Of a DNA stretch of 26,921 nucleotides, positions 1 to 6,952 are shown piece by piece. The notes beneath the pieces were generated by a model. That model ran no database searches, was not told the origin of the DNA, and was given only the letters and a program-made list of their open reading frames with translations. The stretch's first letter is position 1. Each line of letters begins with the position of its first letter. The position numbers and the translations under genes were made by a program. This DNA is from Haloferacaceae archaeon (lineage in GTDB: Archaea; Halobacteriota; Halobacteria; Halobacteriales; Haloferacaceae), in the NCBI GenBank assembly GCA_003554115.1, contig PWFE01000022.1, forward strand, positions 1 to 26,921, in the 5' to 3' direction.

Positions 1-2
1 CG

Positions 3-416
3 TACAATCGGGGCCTTATCGAGGACTTCGGCCGTTGGCGGGAGTTCTCGGCCGGCATGTGGGCCTGGATCTTCCATAAGTTCACCGGCTGGGTGCTTGT
101 GGGCTATCTGTTTACCCACATCGCCGTGCTCAGCACCGCGATCCCGGCAGCAAGCCAGGATCCCGCGACGCTGGCCGCCGGCGAGGACATCTACACGACC
201 ACAATCGTCACGCTCGAAAGCCTCCTTTTGGTTCGAATCCTTGAGGTTGGCTTGCTGGCGGTTGCGGTGTTCCACATCCTCAACGGGCTTCGACTCCTAC
301 TGGTCGACCTTGGTATCGGGCTGGAATCACAGGACAAGAGCTTCTATGCATCGCTTATCCTCACGGGTGCGATCACCGTTGCGTCTGTCCCAACGTTCAT
401 CGCGGGGGCGTTTTAA
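3..416 (+). CDS. sdhC: Succinate dehydrogenase cytochrome b subunit SdhC, 5' truncated by window edge
   Basis: This is the first membrane anchor of succinate:quinone oxidoreductase (complex II). The reading frame is open from base 3, so the true start lies upstream of the window; the ATG at 57 is internal. The visible 137 residues show three hydrophobic stretches. One contains a His-x-x-Asn-Gly-Leu-Arg motif ([11 protein letters not shown]), the usual SdhC signature, whose His is a likely heme b ligand. Another is [19 protein letters not shown]. The stop codon TAA is immediately followed by the ATG of sdhD with no spacer, so the genes are co-transcribed and probably translationally coupled. 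Identity is supported by the sdhD, sdhB and sdhA genes that follow in the same order. Confidence 0.93.
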   Translation, partial: YNRGLIEDFGRWREFSAGMWAWIFHKFTGWVLVGYLFTHIAVLSTAIPAASQDPATLAAGEDIYTTTIVTLESLLLVRILEVGLLAVAVFHILNGLRLLLVDLGIGLESQDKSFYASLILTGAITVASVPTFIAGAF

Positions 417-791
417 ATGGCTGAACACTACTCGTCGTTCAGAAAAGGCGGTCGCATGTGGTTCTGGCAGCGCGTGACCGCAGCGTTCTTAGTCGTCGTC
501 TTGGCGTTTCACTTCTTCCTGTTGCACTTCGTCTACCACGCCGACGAGGTGACGTTCGCGCTGAGCAGTTCGCGCATGGAGATGTGGAGCTACTACTCGC
601 TGATGATCCTGTTTTTGTTTACAGCGACGTTCCACGGCGTCAACGGCGTCTATAATGCCCTTATCAATCAGGGACTGACCGGCACGAAACGCCAAGTCGT
701 CAAATGGACGCTCATCGCCGCCAGCGTCATCCTCCTAGTCCAGGGCGTCCGCACCGCAAACGCTTGGGCCGGCCTGCCGACGTTCTTCTAA
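417..791 (+). CDS. sdhD: Succinate dehydrogenase membrane anchor subunit SdhD
   Basis: This 124-residue protein has three predicted membrane helices and is the second hydrophobic anchor of complex II. It would hold the SdhA/SdhB catalytic dimer at the cytoplasmic face and form the quinone pocket with SdhC. The N-terminal region RKGGRMWFWQRVTAAFLVVV and the later TFHGVNGVYNALIN segment (a second His-x-x-Asn-Gly motif) resemble the SdhC pattern and supply possible heme or quinone ligands. Its ATG abuts the sdhC stop codon, and its stop lies 2 nt before the ATG of sdhB, so it sits in a tight operon. The assignment rests on position and motif, because anchor subunits diverge strongly in sequence. 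Confidence 0.9.
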   Translation: MAEHYSSFRKGGRMWFWQRVTAAFLVVVLAFHFFLLHFVYHADEVTFALSSSRMEMWSYYSLMILFLFTATFHGVNGVYNALINQGLTGTKRQVVKWTLIAASVILLVQGVRTANAWAGLPTFF

Positions 792-793
792 CC

Positions 794-1693
794 ATGAGCA
801 CACACCCACCACAACAAGAACACGACGAACCGCCCGCCGACCAGCCGACCGAAGAGGTCGACGAGACACCACCGACCCAACAGAAACGCGACGCCGACAA
901 AGCCGCCCGTCGGAGTCGAGACGCCCAGCGACAGGCCGAAGCCGACGAGGCAGCCAAAAAAGACGAGCCAACCCGGCACATCAAGGTGTTCCGCTACGAC
1001 CCCGAAGTCGAGGGCAAACAGGAGCCCCGATTCGACGATTTCCACGTGCCGTTTACGAAGGGAATGACGGTCCTGGACGCGCTCATCTACGCGCGGGACA
1101 ACTACGATCCTTCGCTCACCTTCCGACACTCCTGTCGACAGGCGATCTGTGGGTCGGACGCCTTTTTCGTCAACGGCGATCAGTGTCTGGGTTGTAAAAC
1201 CCAAGTTTCGGAGCTCTCCGAGCCGGTTCGGATCGAACCACTTCCCCATCAAGAAGTCGTCAAGGATCTGGTCGTCGATATGGACCATTTCTACGACGAA
1301 ATGGAGGCCGTCGACCCCTACTTCGATCCCGACGAGACGCCTGATGGCGACCTCGAAGAACAGCGACAGAGTCGCCAGAACCGCGAGAAAGTCAAGATGT
1401 CGACCCGATGTATCTGGTGTGGGGCCTGTTTCTCATCGTGTAACATCGCCGCCGGCGACAACCAGTATCTCGGGCCAGCAGCCCTTAATAAGGCCTACCG
1501 GTTTGCGATGGACGAACGCGAAGGCAGCGAGCGCAAACAGCAGCGTCTTGAGACAATCGAACAGGAACACGGCGTCTGGCGGTGTCAGACCCAGTTCTCC
1601 TGTACGAACGTTTGTCCGAAGGATATCCCACTCACCGAGCATATCCAGGAACTGAAACGCGAAGCAGTCAAAAACAACCTCAAGTTCTGGTAA
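794..1693 (+). CDS. sdhB: Succinate dehydrogenase iron-sulfur subunit SdhB
   Basis: The 299-residue iron-sulfur subunit passes electrons from the flavoprotein to quinone. The [2Fe-2S] region has C114, C119, D122 (Asp in place of the third Cys, as in some bacterial SdhB), C131 and C134. A ferredoxin-type group C206-C209-C212-C216 and the group C264, C270, C274 (followed by Pro) supply the [4Fe-4S] and [3Fe-4S] ligands. About 65 N-terminal residues are low-complexity and highly charged (many E, D, Q, R), a common haloarchaeal extension. I chose the ATG at 794, 2 nt after the sdhD stop. The frame stays open further upstream, but that start would overlap sdhD by 88 nt. The gene ends 42 nt before sdhA. 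Confidence 0.95.
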   Translation: MSTHPPQQEHDEPPADQPTEEVDETPPTQQKRDADKAARRSRDAQRQAEADEAAKKDEPTRHIKVFRYDPEVEGKQEPRFDDFHVPFTKGMTVLDALIYARDNYDPSLTFRHSCRQAICGSDAFFVNGDQCLGCKTQVSELSEPVRIEPLPHQEVVKDLVVDMDHFYDEMEAVDPYFDPDETPDGDLEEQRQSRQNREKVKMSTRCIWCGACFSSCNIAAGDNQYLGPAALNKAYRFAMDEREGSERKQQRLETIEQEHGVWRCQTQFSCTNVCPKDIPLTEHIQELKREAVKNNLKFW

Positions 1694-1735
1694 CGCTCAA
1701 GAGCATCCAGACCCAACAGAAACCAACAACAAATT

Positions 1736-3631
1736 ATGTACGAACACGACGTCATCGTGGTCGGTGCGGGCGGAGCCGGGCTCCGAGCAGCAATCGCCGC
1801 CCAAGAAGCTGGTGCGGACGTGGCGATGGTTACCAAGCTCCACCCCGTCAGAAGCCACACTGGTGCGGCCGAAGGCGGCATCAACGCCGCACTTCGAGAG
1901 GCCGACTCTTGGGAAGACCACGCTTACGATACGATGAAAGGCTCCGATTATCTGGGCGATGCCCCAGCAATCGAAACACTCTGTCAGGACAGCCCCTACG
2001 AGGTCATCCAACTCGAACACTGGGGGATGGCCTTCTCGCGTGAGGAAGACGGCAGAGTCTCACAGCGACCGTTCGGCGGACTCTCGTTCCCGCGGACGAC
2101 CTACGCCGGCGCGGAGACGGGACACCACCTGCTGCACACCCTGTACGAACAGGTCGTCAAACGAGGCATTGAGGTGTACGACGAGTGGCACGTACTCAAC
2201 CTCGCGGTCAGCGACGAAGAACGACCCGAGGACCGAACCTGCCACGGCGTCGTTGCCTACGACGTCGCGACAGGCGAAATATCCGGCTTCAAGGCCCGCG
2301 ATGGCGTGATTCTCGCAACGGGTGGGCCGGGCCAGGCGTTCGACCACACAACCAACGCGGTTTCGTGTACGGGCGACGGCCAGGCGATGGCCTACCGCGC
2401 GGGCGTTCCACTGGAGGACATGGAGTTCATCCAGTTCCATCCCACCTCGCTGCCGTCGACGGGTGTCCTCATCTCTGAGGGTGTCCGCGGAGAGGGTGGT
2501 ATTCTGTACAACGAGAAGGGCGAGCGGTTCATGTTCGAACACGGCTATGCGAACAACGACGGCGAGTTGGCCTCTCGGGATGTGGTCTCGCGGGCCGAAC
2601 TCACAGAAGTCAACGAGGGCCGCGGCATCGAAGACGAGTACGTCCACCTCGATATGCGGCATCTCGGCGAAGAGCGAATTATTGACCGTCTCGAAAACAT
2701 CGTTCACCTCGCAGAGGACTTCGAGGGCGTCGACGCCACCAAAGAGCCAATGCCGGTCAAACCCGGTCAGCATTATGCGATGGGTGGCGTCGAAACCGAC
2801 GAAAACGGCGAGACCTGTATTTCAGGGCTGTATGCCGCAGGCGAATGTGCCTGTGCCTCGGTCCACGGCGCGAACCGCCTCGGTGGCAACGCGCTGCCTG
2901 AACTCATCGTTTTGGGCAAGCGTGCGGGCTACCACGCCGCGGGCAAGGAGATGGAGCCGGCGAAAATCGAGACCGGCAAGCGCGGCGAGTACGAAACTGC
3001 GACAATCGATTCGCCCGTCGAACTCGGCGAGGGTGGCTCGCCGGGCGATGCGGTTGCAGACGGTGGTGAGCGAATCGACGATTCGCGATCCTCGTCGGAG
3101 CCACGCTCCGACGGTGGGGCGGTCGCTGCAGGTGGCTCGACTGATCCCGACACCCTGCTCGAAGAGGCCGTCGACGCCGAGCGCCGCCGGGTCGACGAAC
3201 TGCTGACCAAAGACGAGGGGATCCACCACTCGGAGGTTCGCTCGAAAGTCCAAAAATCGATGACCCAGAACGTCAACGTCTTCCGCGAGGAAGAAGGCCT
3301 CAAACAGGCACTTCGTGACATCCGAGAGGCCCGCGATGAGTACCAGAACGTCAAAGTGATGGACCCCTCCCAGACGTTCAACACGGATCTGCTCCAGACT
3401 ATCGAGACCCAGAACCTACTGGACCTCGCCGAGTCGATCACGGTCGGCGCGCTCGCCCGAAAGGAGTTCCGTGGTGCTCACTGGCGCGCGGAAGCCCAAG
3501 AGCGCAAAGACGACGAGTGGCTCAAACACACGATGTTGTCGTGGAACGACGGCAACCCAGAGCTCTGGTTCCGCCCAGTTATTCTCGAAGGCGAGAACAA
3601 AACCTACGAGCCGAAGATCCGCAGCTACTGA
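1736..3631 (+). CDS. sdhA: Succinate dehydrogenase flavoprotein subunit SdhA
   Basis: This 631-residue FAD subunit oxidises succinate to fumarate. The N-terminal dinucleotide motif is VVGAGGAGLRAA. H41 in RSHTGAAEGG matches the histidine that carries covalent FAD. Further family signatures are the HPTSLP active-site stretch, EGVRGEGGILYN, and GANRLGGNALPE near the end of the FAD domain. The C-terminal helical domain ends with ENKTYEPKIRSY. Between the FAD domain and this helical domain, about residues 425-475 form a Gly/Ser/Asp-rich linker encoded by DNA containing two perfect inverted repeats (separate entry). It is the last gene of sdhCDBA; the next gene on the strand has its own promoter. 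Confidence 0.96.
   Translation: MYEHDVIVVGAGGAGLRAAIAAQEAGADVAMVTKLHPVRSHTGAAEGGINAALREADSWEDHAYDTMKGSDYLGDAPAIETLCQDSPYEVIQLEHWGMAFSREEDGRVSQRPFGGLSFPRTTYAGAETGHHLLHTLYEQVVKRGIEVYDEWHVLNLAVSDEERPEDRTCHGVVAYDVATGEISGFKARDGVILATGGPGQAFDHTTNAVSCTGDGQAMAYRAGVPLEDMEFIQFHPTSLPSTGVLISEGVRGEGGILYNEKGERFMFEHGYANNDGELASRDVVSRAELTEVNEGRGIEDEYVHLDMRHLGEERIIDRLENIVHLAEDFEGVDATKEPMPVKPGQHYAMGGVETDENGETCISGLYAAGECACASVHGANRLGGNALPELIVLGKRAGYHAAGKEMEPAKIETGKRGEYETATIDSPVELGEGGSPGDAVADGGERIDDSRSSSEPRSDGGAVAAGGSTDPDTLLEEAVDAERRRVDELLTKDEGIHHSEVRSKVQKSMTQNVNVFREEEGLKQALRDIREARDEYQNVKVMDPSQTFNTDLLQTIETQNLLDLAESITVGALARKEFRGAHWRAEAQERKDDEWLKHTMLSWNDGNPELWFRPVILEGENKTYEPKIRSY
3032..3139. repeat. Palindromic, direct-repeat-flanked insert inside sdhA
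   Basis: Two perfect inverted repeats lie side by side in the sdhA linker. The first is 3070-3086 (7-bp arms, 3-nt loop, gcgaatc/gattcgc). The second is 3093-3113 (8-bp arms, 5-nt loop, cgtcggag/ctccgacg). They are bracketed by direct copies of gacggtgg at 3059-3066 and 3110-3117, and further out by ggtggctcg at 3032-3040 and 3131-3139, exactly 99 nt (33 codons) apart. The reading frame is kept. This resembles a small palindromic element tolerated in a protein linker. The repeats are seen directly; a mobile origin is inference. Confidence 0.5.
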
Positions 3632-3820
3632 TCGACCGCAGTTCGGATTTGGCGGGTCCGTCACTATTTATCATACGTTCGTCACCAGTCGAAAACAACT
3701 TCGACAGGCCGGCTGTTGGGTTGAGACGACGCGCGGTCGATTCCCACGAAACTGCCATGAATGCAGGTATGACGGAGTCTATATCCCTCTCAGTGGTTTC
3801 GACAGTTGTCGTAGAGTACC

Positions 3821-3829
3821 TTTATTATT
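3821..3829 (+). promoter_or_regulatory. TATA box of the small HTH gene
   Basis: The AT-rich motif tttattatt is centred about 26 nt before the ATG at 3851. That spacing places the transcription start at or next to the start codon, so the mRNA is probably leaderless. Confidence 0.6.
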
Positions 3830-3850
3830 GTCGAACTCTTTCGGTTTAGT

Positions 3851-4069
3851 ATGCTCACACAGTCGACGCAGACACACACCATTCCCACCTCCCTGCAGTC
3901 ACCACGGGCAAAACTCGTCTATCTCTTTTTATCAACACACGGCACCGCATCGATCAATGAACTCCAAGACGGCCTGAATATGAAGAAGATCTCGCTGTAC
4001 AGCATTCTCAAAACCCTTCAGAAACGAGAAATCGTCTCGAAAGACGGCGACAGTTACTCGTTGGTGTGA
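3851..4069 (+). CDS. Small winged-helix (TrmB/MarR-like) DNA-binding protein
   Basis: This 72-residue protein is essentially one helix-turn-helix domain. After a Thr/Gln-rich N-terminus (about 13 residues) it reads SPRAKLVYLFLSTHG, then helix 2 (SINELQDGLNM) and a recognition-helix-like segment (KKISLYSILKTLQKREIV), and ends in a short wing (SKDGDSYSLV). It has no effector domain, so it may act as a dimer or as a partner for another regulator. Small single-domain HTH proteins of this type are common in haloarchaea, but their targets are mostly unknown. It stands alone, between sdhA and the tRNA-Pro region, with its own TATA box giving a leaderless start. Its target cannot be read from the sequence. 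Confidence 0.75.
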   Translation: MLTQSTQTHTIPTSLQSPRAKLVYLFLSTHGTASINELQDGLNMKKISLYSILKTLQKREIVSKDGDSYSLV

Positions 4070-4129
4070 GTCCGGGCGTGTTGTCGGGGTTCGACCTGTA
4101 GCTGCTGGTGTCTGTGTGTCGACTGCTAC

Positions 4130-4162
4130 TTTATAAACCATTTATAAGCTATTTATAAGCTA
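4130..4162. repeat. Three 11-bp tandem units, each with TTTATAA
   Basis: The units are tttataaacca (4130-4140), tttataagcta (4141-4151) and tttataagcta (4152-4162). The TTTATAA cores recur every 11 bp, close to one helical turn, so all three face the same side of the DNA. A further TATA-like motif (gtatataaac) follows at about 4179-4188. No coding gene on the plus strand follows within range. The array could be a promoter for an unannotated RNA, a binding site for TBP or a chromatin protein, or a decayed promoter. Confidence 0.5.
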
Positions 4163-4220
4163 TCAACCGATATCTGAGTATATAAACGGTCGACAGGCCA
4201 CGGTAAACCCAACTTATGTC

Positions 4221-4243
4221 GGGTTCGCCCGGATTCGAACCGG
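4221..4243 (-). repeat. 23-bp duplicate of the tRNA-Pro 3' end (att-like remnant)
   Basis: Bases 4221-4243 are identical to 4331-4353, which encode the T-arm and the 3' strand of the acceptor stem of the intact tRNA-Pro. Identity stops abruptly at both ends. The rest of this copy does not resemble a tRNA: there is no matching 5' acceptor strand or anticodon arm. A 3'-tRNA fragment just downstream of the intact gene is the pattern left by integrases that use tRNA 3' ends as attachment sites. Only about 87 bp separate the copies, so any element has been lost or almost fully deleted. A plain partial duplication is the alternative. Confidence 0.6.
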
Positions 4244-4329
4244 AACCGAACATGCTCGCTGCGCTACGCGTGTCGAGGAGTTCAATCGGTCGGCCTATTC
4301 GGTACTCATCGTGTTGTTCGTCGTAAAAA

Positions 4330-4403
4330 TGGGTTCGCCCGGATTCGAACCGGGGTCACGGGCACCCAAGGCCCGAAGTATGGCCAAGCTAACCCACGAA
4401 CCC
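4330..4403 (-). tRNA. tRNA-Pro (anticodon UGG)
   Basis: The minus strand folds as a tRNA. The acceptor is GGGTTCG paired with CGAACCC plus discriminator A, and the T-arm is CCCGG-TTCGAAT-CCGGG. The anticodon stem is CGGGC/GCCCG with loop CTTGGGT, giving anticodon TGG, which reads proline codons. CCA is not encoded. There is no intron. On the minus strand a T-run (4329-4325) follows directly and may end transcription. A TATA-like motif (ctttatt, 4429-4435) lies about 29 nt upstream of the 5' end. Confidence 0.92.
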
Positions 4404-4428
4404 TCACTCACCTCTACCGGGCAGGTAC

Positions 4429-4435
4429 AATAAAG
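4429..4435 (-). promoter_or_regulatory. TATA box of tRNA-Pro
   Basis: Read on the minus strand the motif is ctttatt, centred about 29 nt upstream of the mature tRNA 5' end at 4403. This fits an archaeal tRNA promoter with transcription starting at or just before the tRNA. Confidence 0.5.
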
Positions 4436-4485
4436 GGTTTCGCTCCACGGCCACAGCGGCATGCGTTCGCACAGCAGTCGACTCC

Positions 4486-6735
4486 CTACGCTGTTTTAAC
4501 ACTAAAGTAGAACGTCGAGCCCTCGCCCTCGGTTGATTCGGCCCAGATCTCGCCGTTGTGGCGGTCGATGATCCGTTCGCAGATCGCCAGCCCAATGCCA
4601 GTGCTATCGCTGTCGGTGCCTTTGTCGAACAGCCCGAAGATGTCCTCTTGTTGGTCGTCCGGAATGCCGGGGCCGTCATCGCTGACAGCAAATCGGTAGC
4701 CGTCGACGATCTCGGTCGCCGAGAGTTCGATTGTCGTTCCATTTCCGCCGTGGTCGATGGCATTCGAAAGCAGGTTCTGAAACACCTGACCGAGTTGGTC
4801 GGCGTCCGCCTGAACTGTCGGCAGCGAGTTGACGATGAGTTCGATGTCGGATTCAGCGATCACCAACTGTAGATCCTGCCGGACGCCCTCAACGACGGCT
4901 GCCACGTCAGTCTCGCTGAACGACTGGCCCTCGGTTTCGACTCGCGAGTACTGCAACAGTCCATCGATCATCCCACGCATGCGCTCGGCTCCGTCGACCG
5001 CGAACTGCATGTACTCGCGGGTCTCGTCGTCAAGCTGCTCGTCGAGTTCGGTCTCAAGGAGGTCGACGTAGCTCGAAACCATCCGAAGTGGCTCTTGGAG
5101 GTCATGTGAGAGGATGTAGGCAAACTCTTGGAGTCGTTCATTGGAGCGTTCGAGCTGCTGTTCGTAGGCTTTGCGGTCGGAGATATCCTTTGAGATCACC
5201 GCCAGTCCGTCCTCATCGGGATAGATCTGGAGTGCAGTCCAGTAGTCAGCAGGCTCGTAGTAGTACTCACAGTCGACGGGCTGTTGTGTTTCCATAGCCT
5301 CTCGCAGGCTCGCTTCGAGAGCCGTCTGTTGAATCTCCGGAAAACACTCCCAGAGATTCCGACCGACAACAGCCTCCGTGGCGATGCCGATCCGGTCGGC
5401 AATCACGTCGTTCCAGTAGGTGATCGTAAACTCGGTGTCGACGGCGTAGTAGGAATCCGAAATGCGTTCGGTGAGTCGTCGATACTGCCGTTCACGCTCA
5501 ATACGGTCGATCTCGTAGGCCGCCCACTCAGTCAGCAACTCGACGTACGTCTGTTGGCTTTCGGTAAACGCTTCGGATCGGGTGCCGCGGCCGCTAAAAC
5601 AGATCGTGCCGACGGTCTCGCCGTCGACGACGACCTTCGAGCCGATATAGCAGCCGAGACCGAACTGCTGGAACGCCGGATCGTCAGCCCACCCTTCGGC
5701 TTCGGCATCGAGAACCGTCAGCGGTGTCTCAAACTCCGGAGCGAGCGTGTGTCGACAGTACGACTTTTTGAGCGGCGCGGTGGCTCCCGTCGAGAGCTGC
5801 TCGTTCGGCCCGACGCCGACAAGGATCTCTTGGATTCGCTCGTCAGTGTCGATTCGGGTGAGAAATCCCTGTTCGATCTCCAGATATTCCCGGCCAAATG
5901 CGAGCAGTTCTTCGACCTTTTGTTCGAACGGGTCGGTCGATGAGGCTGTCTCGTGGAGCTGTCGAAACGCCTGCTGGAGAGTTTCGAGCCGTTCGAGCTG
6001 CCGTTTGCGGACGGTGATATCCCGACCGATACCGATAACGCCCCGAAGCTCGCCGCTGCTGTCGGTCAGTCGACTGCCGTTGAACTCATGTGGGATCCGT
6101 TGGCCGTCGGCAGTGACAAACGGAGCTTCGACGACCGAGGTGCCATCTTGTAATGCCCGATCGATTGCCTCGGTGATTCGCGGACGGTCGTCCTCAGCAA
6201 ACAGTTCGACAGCGTGCATACCGTCGAGTTGGGCCGCCGAGTAGCCCGTCGCTTCTTGAAGTGCGGTGTTCCATCGCTGGAGCGTGCCATCGGGTGCAAG
6301 CACATAAAAGGCGTCTTGAAGCGCCTCAAGGCTCTGTTCGATAAAGTCACGTTCGTCTCTAAGCGCCTGTTGGCGGCGTTTTCGTTCGGTGATATCTCGG
6401 ATTTCGGCTAGCACGTACGCCTCGCCGTCAAGGGTCGACTGTGCGAGCCGCACGTCCGTCCAGATTCGTTCGCCGTCGACGCGTTCGATCAGCCACTCGA
6501 AGGACTGTGGCTCGCCGTCGGCGGCCGCCCGGATCGACTCACAGGCACGCTCGGTGGTGTACCCCTCGTCGGTTGCGCTGTAGTCGCCGACAGTCATCGT
6601 CCGTAACTCGGCTTCGGTGTAGCCGTACAACGATTTGAGTTGGCTGTTAATACCGAGAATCGCGCCCGTTTCAGGGTCGTGAATCGTGATTCCGACCTCC
6701 AAGTCGTCAAAGACGGCCAAGACAGTCTCTATCAT
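4486..6735 (-). CDS. Multi-sensor histidine kinase (PAS-PAS-GAF-PAS-HisKA-HATPase)
   Basis: This 749-residue protein is probably cytoplasmic; no membrane helix is visible. Domain order is PAS1 (about 5-120, ending in the PAC motif EIRDITERKR), PAS2 (about 125-245), GAF (about 255-410, containing ICFSGRG), PAS3 (about 415-525) and HisKA with phospho-acceptor H544 in YILSHDLQEP. The HATPase follows, with the N box NLLSNAIDHG, the G1 box DDGPGIP, FGLFDKG, and the G2 box STGIGLAI. It would sense a soluble signal such as redox or light and phosphorylate a receiver; the divergent receiver at 6949 is the obvious candidate. A GTG lies 7 codons upstream at 6756. I prefer ATG 6735 because the TATA box at 6763-6771 would put the transcript start after that GTG. 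Confidence 0.88.
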   Translation of the reverse strand: MIETVLAVFDDLEVGITIHDPETGAILGINSQLKSLYGYTEAELRTMTVGDYSATDEGYTTERACESIRAAADGEPQSFEWLIERVDGERIWTDVRLAQSTLDGEAYVLAEIRDITERKRRQQALRDERDFIEQSLEALQDAFYVLAPDGTLQRWNTALQEATGYSAAQLDGMHAVELFAEDDRPRITEAIDRALQDGTSVVEAPFVTADGQRIPHEFNGSRLTDSSGELRGVIGIGRDITVRKRQLERLETLQQAFRQLHETASSTDPFEQKVEELLAFGREYLEIEQGFLTRIDTDERIQEILVGVGPNEQLSTGATAPLKKSYCRHTLAPEFETPLTVLDAEAEGWADDPAFQQFGLGCYIGSKVVVDGETVGTICFSGRGTRSEAFTESQQTYVELLTEWAAYEIDRIERERQYRRLTERISDSYYAVDTEFTITYWNDVIADRIGIATEAVVGRNLWECFPEIQQTALEASLREAMETQQPVDCEYYYEPADYWTALQIYPDEDGLAVISKDISDRKAYEQQLERSNERLQEFAYILSHDLQEPLRMVSSYVDLLETELDEQLDDETREYMQFAVDGAERMRGMIDGLLQYSRVETEGQSFSETDVAAVVEGVRQDLQLVIAESDIELIVNSLPTVQADADQLGQVFQNLLSNAIDHGGNGTTIELSATEIVDGYRFAVSDDGPGIPDDQQEDIFGLFDKGTDSDSTGIGLAICERIIDRHNGEIWAESTEGEGSTFYFSVKTA

Positions 6736-6762
6736 TGATTCCTCGAATCTATCCACAGCGAG

Positions 6763-6771
6763 GATATAAAC
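6763..6771 (-). promoter_or_regulatory. TATA box of the histidine kinase gene
   Basis: On the minus strand the motif is gtttatatc. Its centre predicts a transcript start near 6741, just before ATG 6735. This is the main reason to reject the GTG at 6756 as the start codon. Confidence 0.55.
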
Positions 6772-6806
6772 CGTTGGTCGACCGGCCGTCGTCGACCGGT
6801 TCGTAT

Positions 6807-6824
6807 GTATCTAATGATAGATAC
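6807..6824. promoter_or_regulatory. Inverted repeat between divergent signalling genes
   Basis: A perfect 7-bp inverted repeat, gtatcta-atga-tagatac, lies just upstream of the AT-rich motif aataaataaat (6831-6841), the likely TATA element for the rightward genes. It is a candidate site for an activator of the receiver operon or a shared operator with the leftward kinase gene. The repeat is seen; the role is inferred. Confidence 0.35.
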
Positions 6825-6830
6825 CACACG

Positions 6831-6841
6831 AATAAATAAAT
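6831..6841 (+). promoter_or_regulatory. TATA-like element of the rightward receiver operon
   Basis: The AT-rich run aataaataaat ends about 25 nt before an ATG at 6866 and about 108 nt before the receiver start at 6949. Transcription would begin near 6862-6866, giving either a leader of about 85 nt or a leaderless short ORF (see 6866-6952). Confidence 0.45.
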
Positions 6842-6865
6842 CAGTTCGGTGCGTAGCGCTCAGAT

Positions 6866-6952
6866 ATGGGTGTATCAGGTCGACTACCGGGCCGCTGGAG
6901 CCGAGAGTTGAACAGGAGTCACAAACGATACACGAGAGGACACTCACCGTGA
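6866..6952 (+). CDS. Possible 28-aa leader ORF overlapping the receiver start
   Basis: An ATG at the predicted transcript start opens a 28-codon frame reading MGVSGRLPGRWSRELNRSHK and then eight more residues. Its TGA (6950-6952) overlaps the GTG start of the receiver gene (6949-6951) as GTGA. The peptide is strongly basic (many Arg, Lys and His), unlike the acidic proteins around it, so it may be translated only to couple or tune expression of the receiver. It may also be chance. No protein family is recognised. Confidence 0.3.
   Translation: MGVSGRLPGRWSRELNRSHKRYTRGHSP

Noticed and set aside
704..793. Upstream extension of the sdhB frame into sdhD
   Set aside because: It overlaps sdhD by 88 nt and encodes basic, low-quality sequence. 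ATG 794 is 2 nt after the sdhD stop and gives the usual acidic N-terminus.
2060..3206. Long opposite-strand and shifted frames across sdhA
   Set aside because: They are rich in Arg and Ser or show no domain, as expected of shadows of a GC-rich gene; sdhA explains the DNA.
3757..3849. 30-codon hydrophobic frame ending 1 nt before the small HTH gene
   Set aside because: It covers the HTH gene's own TATA box, has no promoter or ribosome-binding site in a sensible place, and the tight spacing looks accidental.
4221..4300. Second complete tRNA gene
   Set aside because: Only the 23-bp T-arm and acceptor 3' strand match. There is no 5' acceptor strand, D-arm or anticodon arm, so it is a fragment.
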